Notes: generated from the letters alone by a model not told the origin. A stretch of DNA of 7,634 nt from an uncultured Clostridia bacterium (GCA_937915775.1 CALGGQ010000403.1:1-7634), one strand, 5' to 3'. Counted from the stretch's first letter, positions 1-5,411 are shown. Program-made: numbers and translations.

Positions 1-1
1 A

Positions 2-344
2 TGGACCACGTTTTGGCATTATGCCAAAGAATAGATGACCTTAAAAAGTAACGGAGCAGAGTAACGGAGGAGCCAAGAAAAGTAACCAGGTTTCCAGCGA
101 TAGTGTTAGTGATAGTGTCAGAGAAAGTGTTAGAGAAAAGCGAAAACTATCAGGGAAAGAGAGTGATATCATCAACTATTGCACAGTTCCAAGGACAAGT
201 CGTGAAATATTGAATCGATTAGGGGTGACATACCATACAAAGAACATCGCGAAATATATAACATCCCTCGTAGAAGAAGGTCTTTTAAAAAGGACTATTC
301 CCGGCAATCCCAAGGACCGCAACCAGAAGTACGTGAAGGTATAG
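2..344 (+). pseudogene. 3' remnant of an AlbA/AAA-type ATP-binding protein (winged-helix C-terminus)
   Basis: The frame ending at the TAG at 342-344 is open only back to a TAA at 42-44 and has no ATG. It encodes a Ser/Asp/Val-rich linker (SDSVSDSVRESVRE) followed by a winged-helix tail (SREILNRLGV, then LVEEGLLKRTIPG, ending KYVKV). This tail is typical of the C-terminus of large ATP-binding proteins with an N-terminal AlbA_2/AAA_4 (Schlafen-like) domain, often called putative transcriptional regulators and common in bacterial accessory DNA. Upstream the reading is broken: the same frame has stops at 36 and 42. Frame 2 gives WTTFWHYAKE before a TAG at 32, which resembles the sequence usually preceding the linker, so a frameshift around 32-45 is likely (inference). 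The upstream part lies outside the window. The frame is well supported, the family call moderately so. Confidence 0.55.
99..134 (+). repeat. Three imperfect 12-base tandem units encoding an SDSV-type linker
   Basis: Units at 99-110 (gatagtgttagt), 111-122 (gatagtgtcaga) and 123-134 (gaaagtgttaga) lie in frame in the remnant gene and encode D/E-S-V-S/R. Variable-number linkers of this kind are common between the catalytic part and the C-terminal winged helix of AlbA/AAA proteins. Unit number probably varies between relatives (inference). Confidence 0.6.
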
Positions 345-390
345 TCCTCTCCGAAACTTGCATAAACCAATTATTTTACAGAACTTTGTG

Positions 391-430
391 TCGCTGCATG
401 GACTTATGCCATGCAGCGATACATATTTTT
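391..430 (+). terminator. Hairpin terminator after the ATP-binding protein remnant
   Basis: A perfect 11-bp stem pairs 391-401 (TCGCTGCATGG) with 409-419 (CCATGCAGCGA) around a 7-base loop, followed by an AT-rich tail ending in a run of five T at 426-430. The U-tract starts a few bases after the stem, so termination may be less efficient than in a textbook case. It separates the remnant gene from the HTH gene at 453. Confidence 0.65.
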
Positions 431-452
431 AACCCTTTAATCTGGTCTTGTT

Positions 453-767
453 ATGAAGAGAGAGATTTGTGCGCCGGAAATGCCGGCAAGCCAGATGGTC
501 CTTACCATCATCACCGATGAACAGCTGGAGGCGTTCGCCGATGCTGTCATCACCAAGTATCAACAAAACATTGCCCGCCGGAGGGCGGCAGAACCGTCGC
601 CGGAAGAGTGGTTGACCCGGAAGGAGGTCATGACACTTTTGAGGCGTTGCGACTCCACTATGACTAAATGGGCCCGCAGGGGTTACCTTGTTCCATCAAT
701 GGTGGGCGGCAAGCATCTATACCGGAAGGCCGACGTGATGCGTATTCTTAACGGAGGGAGGAAATAA
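453..767 (+). CDS. Small helix-turn-helix DNA-binding protein (excisionase / HTH_17 type)
   Basis: A 104-residue protein. Residues about 54-99 (LTRKEVMTLLR, then TKWARRGYLVPSMVGGKHLYRKADVMRIL in pieces) have the MerR/excisionase-like winged-HTH pattern: a helix-turn-helix, a wing with the G-G-K-x-L-Y-R turn, and a final helix. Residues 20-45 are predicted helical and charged. Small proteins of this type are widespread in conjugative transposons and other mobile elements, where they act as recombination directionality factors or local regulators; which applies here cannot be told. No clear Shine-Dalgarno precedes the ATG at 453, and in-frame ATGs at 480 and 495 are alternative starts. The gene stops 2 bases before the next start (770), so the two are probably cotranscribed. 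Confidence is high for the fold, low for the role. Confidence 0.7.
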   Translation: MKREICAPEMPASQMVLTIITDEQLEAFADAVITKYQQNIARRRAAEPSPEEWLTRKEVMTLLRRCDSTMTKWARRGYLVPSMVGGKHLYRKADVMRILNGGRK

Positions 768-769
768 CC

Positions 770-1033
770 ATGGGACAGATTGACAGTTTCAAGAGGGTCC
801 TTGGGCTGGACATTGAAGAGGTGGATCCGTACAGGAGAATCCTCGAAGAATCCAAGGCAATCGAGGCCGCAGAAGGAAACGGCGATGAGGAGGAAAAGAA
901 GGCGTCATCTGCGCCAGCGTGTCCATATCATACCCCATCGCCCAGACAACGCGGCGAATCATGCCGAAGAAGAAGCCCTCCATATACTTGTCAAACGGCT
1001 CTCCCTTGGTATCTACGCCCGGTACGTCGGTAA
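770..1033 (+). CDS. Small unknown protein of the left-hand segment, truncated and fused to antisense DNA at the junction
   Basis: The ATG at 770 follows the HTH stop by 2 bases and has a purine-rich GGAGGGAGGAAA stretch upstream. Residues 1 to about 44 look natural: IDSFKRVLGLDIEEVDPYRRIL, in pieces, then an acidic, charged stretch ending DEEEKK. From about residue 45 (position ~902) the frame runs antisense through the 3' part of the phosphoesterase gene on the minus strand. The Pro/Arg/Ser-rich remainder to the stop at 1031-1033 is therefore almost certainly not native. I do not recognise the family. Co-transcription with the HTH gene suggests a mobile-element accessory gene whose true 3' end has been lost or lies elsewhere. 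The product may be non-functional. Confidence 0.45.
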   Translation: MGQIDSFKRVLGLDIEEVDPYRRILEESKAIEAAEGNGDEEEKKASSAPACPYHTPSPRQRGESCRRRSPPYTCQTALPWYLRPVRR

Positions 1034-1949
1034 TCGTAACGGTTTCGACATCAATTTTCGCATGTTGCGGGTCAAAGGTGATATTGCGGTAATTCGGCGG
1101 GCAGCCAATCAACGCGCTGCACGCGATATCGTAAAAACGGTTGCCCTTTGCCGTGGTGATATAGCTGATATCGTGGACATGGGTGTGACCGGTGAGCATA
1201 CAGTGCAGACCGGCGTCGGCAAAAATCTCTCGCGTGATTTCGTGATTTTTCTGCATATCGCCCTTGCCGATAATGGAATAAAACGGAGACGGCGAAATCA
1301 TCGGGTGATGCGTCATCGCAATCACATACTGGTCGTTTTTCTTCGCGTCCTCGAGCTGCTCCATAATCCATGCCATACATTCGTCGGAATAGCCGGAGCC
1401 GCCGCCGTTTTCACCCTTGAGGTTATAGTCATCATTCAGCGCAAACAGACGGTAGCCGGGTGCGAGCTGCACCACATAGCACATGGATGGGCGGTGATAC
1501 GCAATCGCCTCATTGGGACCGAAATCATAGTACATATCCCACAAATCGGCTCTGTCCTTGACGGCAGGCACCTTGACCACCTCATCGCCGTCAAAGCCGC
1601 GTCCGTAGCCCTCGCCGCGGTAATCGTGCGTGGCAGTGATAACGTAGACGCGCTTGCCGCGCTTCTGCAAATCATGCAGCAGCTCAATAATGCCCTCGTG
1701 GGAGGTGTATTCACCGTTTCGGGTGGTATCGCCAGCGAGCACCACGATATCCGTGGAGGTGTCCTCGCACAGCATATCAAAGCCCTTTTTGATGACTAAA
1801 TCGCTGTCCTTAATCACCTGCTGGCTCTTGGATTCCTCCTTCTCGTAAGCGGGACCCTCGGTGCCGTTTTTACGGGAATAATAATGCACATCGGTGATAA
1901 ACTGAATCTTTAACGGTGCGTTATCGGCGCCGATGATTCTGTCAGCCAT
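789..1949 (-). CDS. Calcineurin-like metallophosphoesterase, C-terminally truncated at the junction
   Basis: This is a binuclear-metal phosphoesterase of the calcineurin superfamily, probably cytoplasmic because no signal peptide is visible. Metal and catalytic motifs appear in order: D20-x-H22, G73-D74, T107-H108-D109, H214-H215 and G254-H255-x-H257. The usual GNHD/E motif reads ATHD, so the canonical Asn is Thr. The start at 1949 is supported by AAAGGAG just upstream and by a consensus promoter further back. Native sequence continues to about residue 349 (position ~903). The last ~37 residues, Pro/Arg/Leu-rich, come from the foreign segment and end at a TGA at 789-791. The catalytic core is complete, but relatives normally carry a longer C-terminal extension, so this copy may be unstable or inactive. 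The substrate is unknown. Confidence 0.8.
   Translation of the reverse strand: MADRIIGADNAPLKIQFITDVHYYSRKNGTEGPAYEKEESKSQQVIKDSDLVIKKGFDMLCEDTSTDIVVLAGDTTRNGEYTSHEGIIELLHDLQKRGKRVYVITATHDYRGEGYGRGFDGDEVVKVPAVKDRADLWDMYYDFGPNEAIAYHRPSMCYVVQLAPGYRLFALNDDYNLKGENGGGSGYSDECMAWIMEQLEDAKKNDQYVIAMTHHPMISPSPFYSIIGKGDMQKNHEITREIFADAGLHCMLTGHTHVHDISYITTAKGNRFYDIACSALIGCPPNYRNITFDPQHAKIDVETVTITDVPGVDTKGEPFDKYMEGFFFGMIRRVVWAMGYDMDTLAQMTPSFPPHRRFLLRPRLPWILRGFSCTDPPLQCPAQGPS
893..908. other. Junction between two unrelated DNA segments (recombination breakpoint or assembly chimera)
   Basis: Coding sense changes strand abruptly here. Left of about 900, the plus strand gives a plausible N-terminus (to ...DEEEKK). 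Right of about 903, the minus strand gives a good phosphoesterase C-terminal extension (GYDMDTLAQMT). Beyond the boundary each frame turns into low-plausibility Pro/Arg-rich sequence. No terminal inverted repeat, target duplication, integrase or att-like core is visible at the boundary, so a real insertion and an assembly join cannot be told apart from sequence alone. Confidence 0.6.
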
Positions 1950-2000
1950 GGTATCACTCCTTTTTCATACGCCGGCAGTTGCCTGCTCTTTATCAATCAT

Positions 2001-2029
2001 ATTATCCATTAAATCCGAGAATTTGTCAA
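2001..2029 (-). promoter_or_regulatory. Sigma-A-type promoter of the phosphoesterase gene
   Basis: On the minus strand TTGACA (2029-2024) is followed after 17 bases by GATAAT (2006-2001), close to the vegetative consensus with ideal spacing. It points to the start at 1949, giving a leader of roughly 45 bases. Its -35 lies 32 bases from the -35 of the divergent rubrerythrin promoter. Confidence 0.75.
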
Positions 2030-2061
2030 TATACATTCTGCAACAATCGTGCGGGAAAGGC

Positions 2062-2089
2062 TTGATTTTTACGCGATTTTATGTATAAT
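2062..2089 (+). promoter_or_regulatory. Sigma-A-type promoter of the rubrerythrin gene
   Basis: TTGATT at 2062-2067, a 16-base spacer and a perfect TATAAT at 2084-2089 lie upstream of the rubrerythrin start. Transcription would begin near 2096, giving a leader of about 40 bases with AAAGGAG at 2122-2128, 8 bases before the ATG. No convincing PerR-box palindrome was seen around it. Confidence 0.75.
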
Positions 2090-2136
2090 TGGAGTGAGGA
2101 ATAAAATCCGAATTTAATAGTAAAGGAGATTCTATT

Positions 2137-2796
2137 ATGGCAACAAAATACTGTCCCGTTTGCGGATATGAAGGCGATGAGGATATCTGCCCTATCTGCG
2201 GCGTAGAAATGGTAGCAAAGGAGCAGGAAATTCCTGCCCCGACAGAGGAAGAAAAAGCGGCCGGCAAAATCTATTACTGCCCCGTATGCGGCTACGAAAC
2301 CGCTGAGGAAATTGAAAACTGCCCCATCTGCGGCGCCAAGATGGCTGAAAGAGACGCAGCTGAGGAGCTGACCTGGGCTGCCGAGCACAAGGTAGGCATT
2401 ATCGACGGCGTTGACGAGGAAATCGTGCAGGGTCTGCGCGACAACTTCAACGGCGAATGCAGCGAGGTCGGTATGTATCTTGCAATGTCCAGAGTGGCAT
2501 ACAGAGAGGGCTATCCGGAAATCGGTCTGTACTGGGAAAAGGCTGCTTACGAAGAGGCAGAGCACGCCGCCAAGTTTGCCGAGATGCTCGGCGAGGTGCT
2601 GACCGACAGCACCAAGAAGAATCTGGAAATGCGTGTTGCCGCTGAAAACGGCGCCACCCTCGGCAAGACCGAGCTTGCCAAGAAGGCAAAGGCTGCCGGC
2701 CTTGACGCCATCCACGACACCGTGCATGAAATGGCGAGAGATGAAGCAAGACACGGTAAGGCATTCAAGGGCTTACTTGAAAGATATTTCGGTTAA
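2137..2796 (+). CDS. Rubrerythrin (reverse type, NADH peroxidase-like) with two N-terminal rubredoxin-like metal ribbons
   Basis: A 219-residue cytoplasmic peroxide-reducing di-iron protein. Two Cys4 ribbons open the chain: C6-x2-C9 with C18-x2-C21, and C48-x2-C51 with C62-x2-C65, both in a CPVCGYE...CPICG context. A ferritin-like four-helix domain follows (about 80-217). Likely di-iron ligands are E107/E110 in GECSEVGMY, E139-E142/H143 in YEEAEH, E170, and E203-x2-H206 in DEARH. Rubredoxin-first order is that of reverse rubrerythrins, which in clostridia reduce hydrogen peroxide using electrons relayed from NADH. One N-terminal ribbon is usual; here there are two. The first is shorter (8 rather than 10 residues between its Cys pairs) and may bind zinc rather than serve in electron transfer (inference). 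The start is supported by AAAGGAG 8 bases upstream. The gene is monocistronic, with its own promoter and terminator. A near-copy of its last 47 bases lies at 2985-3031. Confidence 0.92.
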   Translation: MATKYCPVCGYEGDEDICPICGVEMVAKEQEIPAPTEEEKAAGKIYYCPVCGYETAEEIENCPICGAKMAERDAAEELTWAAEHKVGIIDGVDEEIVQGLRDNFNGECSEVGMYLAMSRVAYREGYPEIGLYWEKAAYEEAEHAAKFAEMLGEVLTDSTKKNLEMRVAAENGATLGKTELAKKAKAAGLDAIHDTVHEMARDEARHGKAFKGLLERYFG

Positions 2797-2803
2797 GAAA
2801 CCA

Positions 2804-2835
2804 AAGACACTGCGTTTTTATCGACGCAGTGTCTT
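2804..2835 (+). terminator. Hairpin terminator after the rubrerythrin gene
   Basis: A perfect 12-bp stem pairs 2804-2815 (AAGACACTGCGT) with 2824-2835 (ACGCAGTGTCTT) around an 8-base loop, 8 bases after the rubrerythrin stop codon. The following bases (gctatctgtgctc) are only moderately U-rich, so termination may be partial. Confidence 0.6.
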
Positions 2836-2847
2836 GCTATCTGTGCT

Positions 2848-2923
2848 CCGAATTTTTCGCCATCAGGCGAAAAAGCTCGGGAGAAACAGTCCAGTGGACT
2901 GTTTCGTCAGCACAGCGGTGTGC
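2848..2923. repeat. Cluster of three consecutive hairpins in the rubrerythrin downstream gap
   Basis: Three inverted repeats follow one another. First, 2853-2861 (TTTTTCGCC) pairs with 2866-2874 (GGCGAAAAA), extended by CCGA/TCGG at 2848-2851 and 2877-2880. Second, 2883-2892 (GAAACAGTCC) pairs with 2896-2905 (GGACTGTTTC) around a 3-base loop. Third, GCACA/TGTGC pairs at 2910-2914 and 2919-2923. No ORF here looks real. The compact, loop-poor stems resemble the small dispersed intergenic repeats of gut Clostridia (REP- or MITE-like), but dispersal cannot be tested inside one window. Confidence 0.5.
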
Positions 2924-2984
2924 AACTGTGTGGCTGTTTGCAGTATCCTTTAAGAACCGCAGGGTATTCCCTATCCGTAGGATA

Positions 2985-3030
2985 ACACGGTAAGGCTTTC
3001 AAGGGCTTACTCGAAAGATATTTCGGTTAA
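2985..3030 (+). pseudogene. Relic 3' end of a second rubrerythrin gene copy
   Basis: Positions 2985-3031 match 2751-2797 at 45 of 47 bases. The copy keeps the frame GKAFKGLLERYFG followed by TAA at 3028-3030. Both differences (GCA to GCT, CTT to CTC) are synonymous, which is what divergence of a translated gene would leave. Nothing upstream of 2985 matches the rest of the gene. The relic is followed by its own terminator-like palindrome at 3041-3066. The best reading is that a tandem rubrerythrin paralogue lost almost all of its body. Partial gene conversion or an assembly join between two strains are alternatives. Confidence 0.65.
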
Positions 3031-3040
3031 GGAATACTTA

Positions 3041-3066
3041 AAAGGCAACGACCGGTCGTTGCCTTT
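3041..3066. terminator. Perfect 26-base palindrome, terminator-like
   Basis: Positions 3041-3053 (AAAGGCAACGACC) are the exact reverse complement of 3054-3066, giving an 11-bp stem with a CCGG turn, flanked by A-rich and T-rich sides that would work in either direction. It lies 10 bases after the stop of the rubrerythrin relic, where that gene's terminator would be. Its right arm also holds the probable -35 box of the next gene. Confidence 0.6.
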
Positions 3067-3087
3067 ATACTTTGGTTATGGTATACT
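3059..3087 (+). promoter_or_regulatory. Promoter of the LURP-one-related gene
   Basis: TTGCCT at 3059-3064, a 17-base spacer and TATACT at 3082-3087 with an extended -10 (TGgTATACT, TG at 3079-3080). Transcription would start near 3094, only about 20 bases before the ATG at 3113. The -35 box overlaps the right arm of the preceding palindrome. Confidence 0.65.
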
Positions 3088-3112
3088 ATACTCAGAAAAA
3101 GGAGGGATTGCC

Positions 3113-3610
3113 ATGCAACTGTATATGAAGCAAAAGGTTTTTTCGTGGAAGGACCGATTCAGCATTCAGAATTCTTACGGCGAGGATAAATACTTTGTGG
3201 AGGGCAAACTGCTTTCCATCGGAAAAAAGCTATATATCTATGATACGGCGGGCCGCGAGGGGGCGTTTGTGAGGCAAAACGTCATTTCCCTTTTACCGAA
3301 CTTTTCGGTAGAAATAGGCGGGCAGGAAGTGGCAGTCATCAGAAAGAAATTTACGTTGCTGAAGCCGAAATACTATATTGAGGGTCCCGGCTGGGAGGTG
3401 CAGGGCGATTTCTTTGCCCATGATTATACCATTACCGAAAACGGCAAAACGGTTGTCACCATCCATAAAGTATGGATGGCGTGGGGCGATACCTTTGAGC
3501 TGGACATCGCAGATGAAAGCCGCGAGGTGCTGGCGATGGCAGTCGTGCTTGCCATTGACGCTGTGATGGACGCCTCACAGAGCAGCAGTGCGATGATGAT
3601 GAATAATTAA
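3113..3610 (+). CDS. LURP-one-related / YxjI-like protein (tubby C-terminal-like fold)
   Basis: A 165-residue protein of the LURP-one-related family (Pfam LOR, Bacillus YxjI type), a tubby-like beta-barrel around a hydrophobic helix. Family hallmarks are the opening MQLYMKQKVFSWKDRFSI, the repeated strand pattern with KLLSIGKKLYIYD and FTLLKPKYYIEGPGWEVQG, and the near-terminal hydrophobic helix LAMAVVLAIDAVMDA (about 142-156). The molecular role of bacterial members is not established; membrane or lipid association has been suggested for the fold. The start at 3113 is chosen because AAAGGAGGG sits about 7 bases before it. The frame is open upstream to 3059, but that extension would overlap the promoter. 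The tail is odd: Ser-rich, then MMMNN. It is a single-gene unit between two terminators. Confidence 0.85.
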   Translation: MQLYMKQKVFSWKDRFSIQNSYGEDKYFVEGKLLSIGKKLYIYDTAGREGAFVRQNVISLLPNFSVEIGGQEVAVIRKKFTLLKPKYYIEGPGWEVQGDFFAHDYTITENGKTVVTIHKVWMAWGDTFELDIADESREVLAMAVVLAIDAVMDASQSSSAMMMNN

Positions 3611-3627
3611 ATTTGGTAAGCGTCAAA

Positions 3628-3674
3628 GCAAAATCATGTCCCGTCGGGAGAAACCCGACGGGACATGATTTTGC
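3628..3674. terminator. Strong 21-bp-stem bidirectional terminator
   Basis: Positions 3628-3648 pair perfectly with 3654-3674 around the loop agaaa. The GC-rich core is CCCGTCGGG, the outer arms are AAAATC/GATTTT, and the 3' side provides TTTT. This is the longest perfect stem in the window. It insulates the LURP-one-related gene from the glucoside operon promoter that begins immediately downstream. Confidence 0.85.
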
Positions 3675-3676
3675 AA

Positions 3677-3705
3677 TTTACATTTTCCTTTGACAGTGAT
3701 ATAAT
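3677..3705 (+). promoter_or_regulatory. Promoter of the alpha-glucoside operon
   Basis: TTTACA at 3677-3682, a 17-base spacer and TATAAT at 3700-3705 with an extended -10 (TGaTATAAT, TG at 3697-3698). A TTGACA at 3690-3695 lies too close to the -10 to serve as its -35. No clear CcpA cre site or LacI-type operator was recognised between the promoter and the start, and no regulator gene is adjacent, so regulation is unresolved. Confidence 0.7.
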
Positions 3706-3743
3706 GAGGATGAGTAAAATTTTGTATGAAAGAGGGCTTATGT

Positions 3744-5411
3744 ATGGCAAAGTTTGACAACAGCTGGTACAAGGAGCTGGTGGTATACCAGATCTGGCCG
3801 CGGTCGTTCTGCGACGGCAACGGCGACGGTATCGGCGATTTAGAGGGTGTGCTCTCCAAGCTGGATTACCTGCAGGATTTGGGCATTAACTGCATCTGGT
3901 TTTCGCCGCTGTATCCGTCGCCGAATGCGGATTTCGGCTACGATATTGCCGATTACCGCAATATTCACCCCGAATACGGCGATCTGGAGCTGTTCAAAAA
4001 GGTGCTGGACGGCGCGCACGCGCGCGGGATGAAGGTCATTATGGACTTAGTCGTCAACCACACCTCCGATGAGCACGAATGGTTTATTCAGTCGCATGAC
4101 AAGAATTCGCCCTATCACGATTACTATTTCTGGCGCAAGGGTCACGGCAAGCTGCCGCCGAACAACTGGCTTTCCTGCTTCGAGGGCAAGGCATGGGAAT
4201 ACGACGAGGGACTGGACGAATGGTACCTGCACGTTTTCGCCAAGAAGCAGCCCGACCTCAATCACGACAACCCGAAGGTGCGCGAGGAGGTCAAGGAGAT
4301 TATGCGCTTCTGGCTGGATATGGGCGTGGACGGCTTCCGCGAGGACGTGATCACCTTTATTTCCAAGCGCAAGGGGCTGCCGCCCGGACTGCCGCTGCCG
4401 ACAGCTGCCGGCATTGAGCACTATATGGACGGACCGAACATTCATCAATACCTGCAGGAATACCGCGCCGTTACTGATGATTACGATTGCTTTACCGTCG
4501 GCGAGGCGCCGATGATGACGCCGGGCAAGGCGCTGAAATACATCGACGAAAACCACAAGGAGCTGGATTTGATGTTCCACTTCCAGCACATTGAGGCGGA
4601 CGCCATTATGATTGACTTCCTACAGAAAAAATTTAACTTAAAGCAGATGAAAAAGGCGTTCTCCAGCTGGCAGTACAAAATGAACGGCAGAGCCTGGAAC
4701 ACGCTGTATATTGAAAACCACGACCACCCAAGAATTATCTCCCGTTACGGCAGCGAAAAGTACAGAACGGAATCGGGCAAGATGCTTGCCAATATGTACA
4801 TGCTCCAGCAGGGCACGCCGTTCATCTATCAGGGGCAGGAAATCGGTATGCTCAACACGCGCCTTGACAGCATTGACGATTACGAGGACGTTTTCGTCAA
4901 GAACAATTACAAGGTAGCCGTGGAAAAAATCCATATGAACAAGGACAAGGCGTGGGAATTCGCCGTCAAATCTACGCGCGATAACTCGCGTACACCCGTG
5001 CAGTGGAACGGCAGCGCCAACGCCGGCTTTACGACAGGCACGCCGTGGTTCCCCGTCAATAAGAATTATCCCGAAATCAACGCCGAGAAGGAAGCGGCTG
5101 ACCCGAATTCCATCTTAAATCACTACAAAGCGCTGATTAAGTTTAAAAAGGAAAATGAGGTTGCCAAGTGGGGCGATTACAAGGAGCACTATGCCGGCAG
5201 CGACAAGCTGTATGTTTACGAGCGTAACTACGAGGGCAAGCGCCTGCTGGTCATTAACTCCTTTACCGAGGAGAACGTTGCCTTTGAAGCGCCGAAGGGC
5301 TTTGACCTGAGCCGGGGTACGCCGCTGCTGTGCAATTACCCGAACCCGACGATACAGCAAAACGGCTTTAAGACCAGACCGTACGAAACGAGGGTGTATT
5401 ACTTTGAATAA
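3744..5411 (+). CDS. GH13 alpha-glucosidase, oligo-1,6-glucosidase type
   Basis: A 556-residue cytoplasmic glycoside hydrolase (no signal peptide), probably subfamily GH13_31, which releases glucose from the non-reducing end of short alpha-glucosides. The (beta/alpha)8 barrel starts YQIWPRSFCDGNGDGIGD with a calcium-type DGNGDGIGD loop (24-32). Conserved regions: DLVVNH (101-106), GFREDV with nucleophile D201, GEA with acid/base E254, and ENHD with D327. Val202 after the nucleophile is the residue linked to alpha-1,6 specificity in B. cereus oligo-1,6-glucosidase and yeast isomaltase, so isomaltose-like substrates are favoured. A C-terminal beta domain ends TRVYYFE. ATG 3744 is preferred over the in-frame ATG at 3726 because AGAGGG lies 7 bases before it. 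Length is normal for the family. It is first gene of the operon; the next start overlaps its end by 8 bases. Trehalose-6-phosphate hydrolase is a less likely alternative. Confidence 0.88.
   Translation: MAKFDNSWYKELVVYQIWPRSFCDGNGDGIGDLEGVLSKLDYLQDLGINCIWFSPLYPSPNADFGYDIADYRNIHPEYGDLELFKKVLDGAHARGMKVIMDLVVNHTSDEHEWFIQSHDKNSPYHDYYFWRKGHGKLPPNNWLSCFEGKAWEYDEGLDEWYLHVFAKKQPDLNHDNPKVREEVKEIMRFWLDMGVDGFREDVITFISKRKGLPPGLPLPTAAGIEHYMDGPNIHQYLQEYRAVTDDYDCFTVGEAPMMTPGKALKYIDENHKELDLMFHFQHIEADAIMIDFLQKKFNLKQMKKAFSSWQYKMNGRAWNTLYIENHDHPRIISRYGSEKYRTESGKMLANMYMLQQGTPFIYQGQEIGMLNTRLDSIDDYEDVFVKNNYKVAVEKIHMNKDKAWEFAVKSTRDNSRTPVQWNGSANAGFTTGTPWFPVNKNYPEINAEKEAADPNSILNHYKALIKFKKENEVAKWGDYKEHYAGSDKLYVYERNYEGKRLLVINSFTEENVAFEAPKGFDLSRGTPLLCNYPNPTIQQNGFKTRPYETRVYYFE
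5390..5396 (+). promoter_or_regulatory. Ribosome binding site that fixes a TTG start for the MBL gene
   Basis: GAGGGTG ends 7 bases before the TTG at 5404 and lies inside the 3' end of the glucosidase gene. No ATG occurs near the natural N-terminus, so TTG is the best start. The arrangement implies translational coupling. Confidence 0.65.

Noticed and set aside
99..134. Short tandem repeats as a possible CRISPR array
   Set aside because: The units are 12 bases, contiguous and without spacers, and they encode a protein linker in frame.
780..1799. A 339-codon plus-strand ORF antisense to the phosphoesterase
   Set aside because: The minus-strand frame has all metallophosphoesterase motifs, a promoter and a Shine-Dalgarno. 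The plus-strand product is His/Val/Arg-rich with no recognisable domain, as expected for a shadow.
2026..2754. A 242-codon minus-strand ORF across the rubrerythrin gene
   Set aside because: It is exactly antisense to a clear rubrerythrin with intact metal motifs, has no ribosome binding site, and runs through the divergent promoters.
2633..2953. A 106-codon plus-strand ORF spanning the end of rubrerythrin and the hairpin region
   Set aside because: It overlaps the rubrerythrin gene out of frame, then runs through hairpin repeats, has no start signals, and its product is low-complexity.
3690..3705. TTGACA followed closely by TATAAT as a promoter pair
   Set aside because: Only 4 bases separate the boxes. 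The functional -35 is better placed at TTTACA (3677-3682), with a 17-base spacer.
3623..3859. A 78-codon minus-strand ORF over the terminator and operon promoter
   Set aside because: It runs through a 21-bp hairpin, a promoter and the antisense of the glucosidase start. It has no ribosome binding site or recognisable domain.
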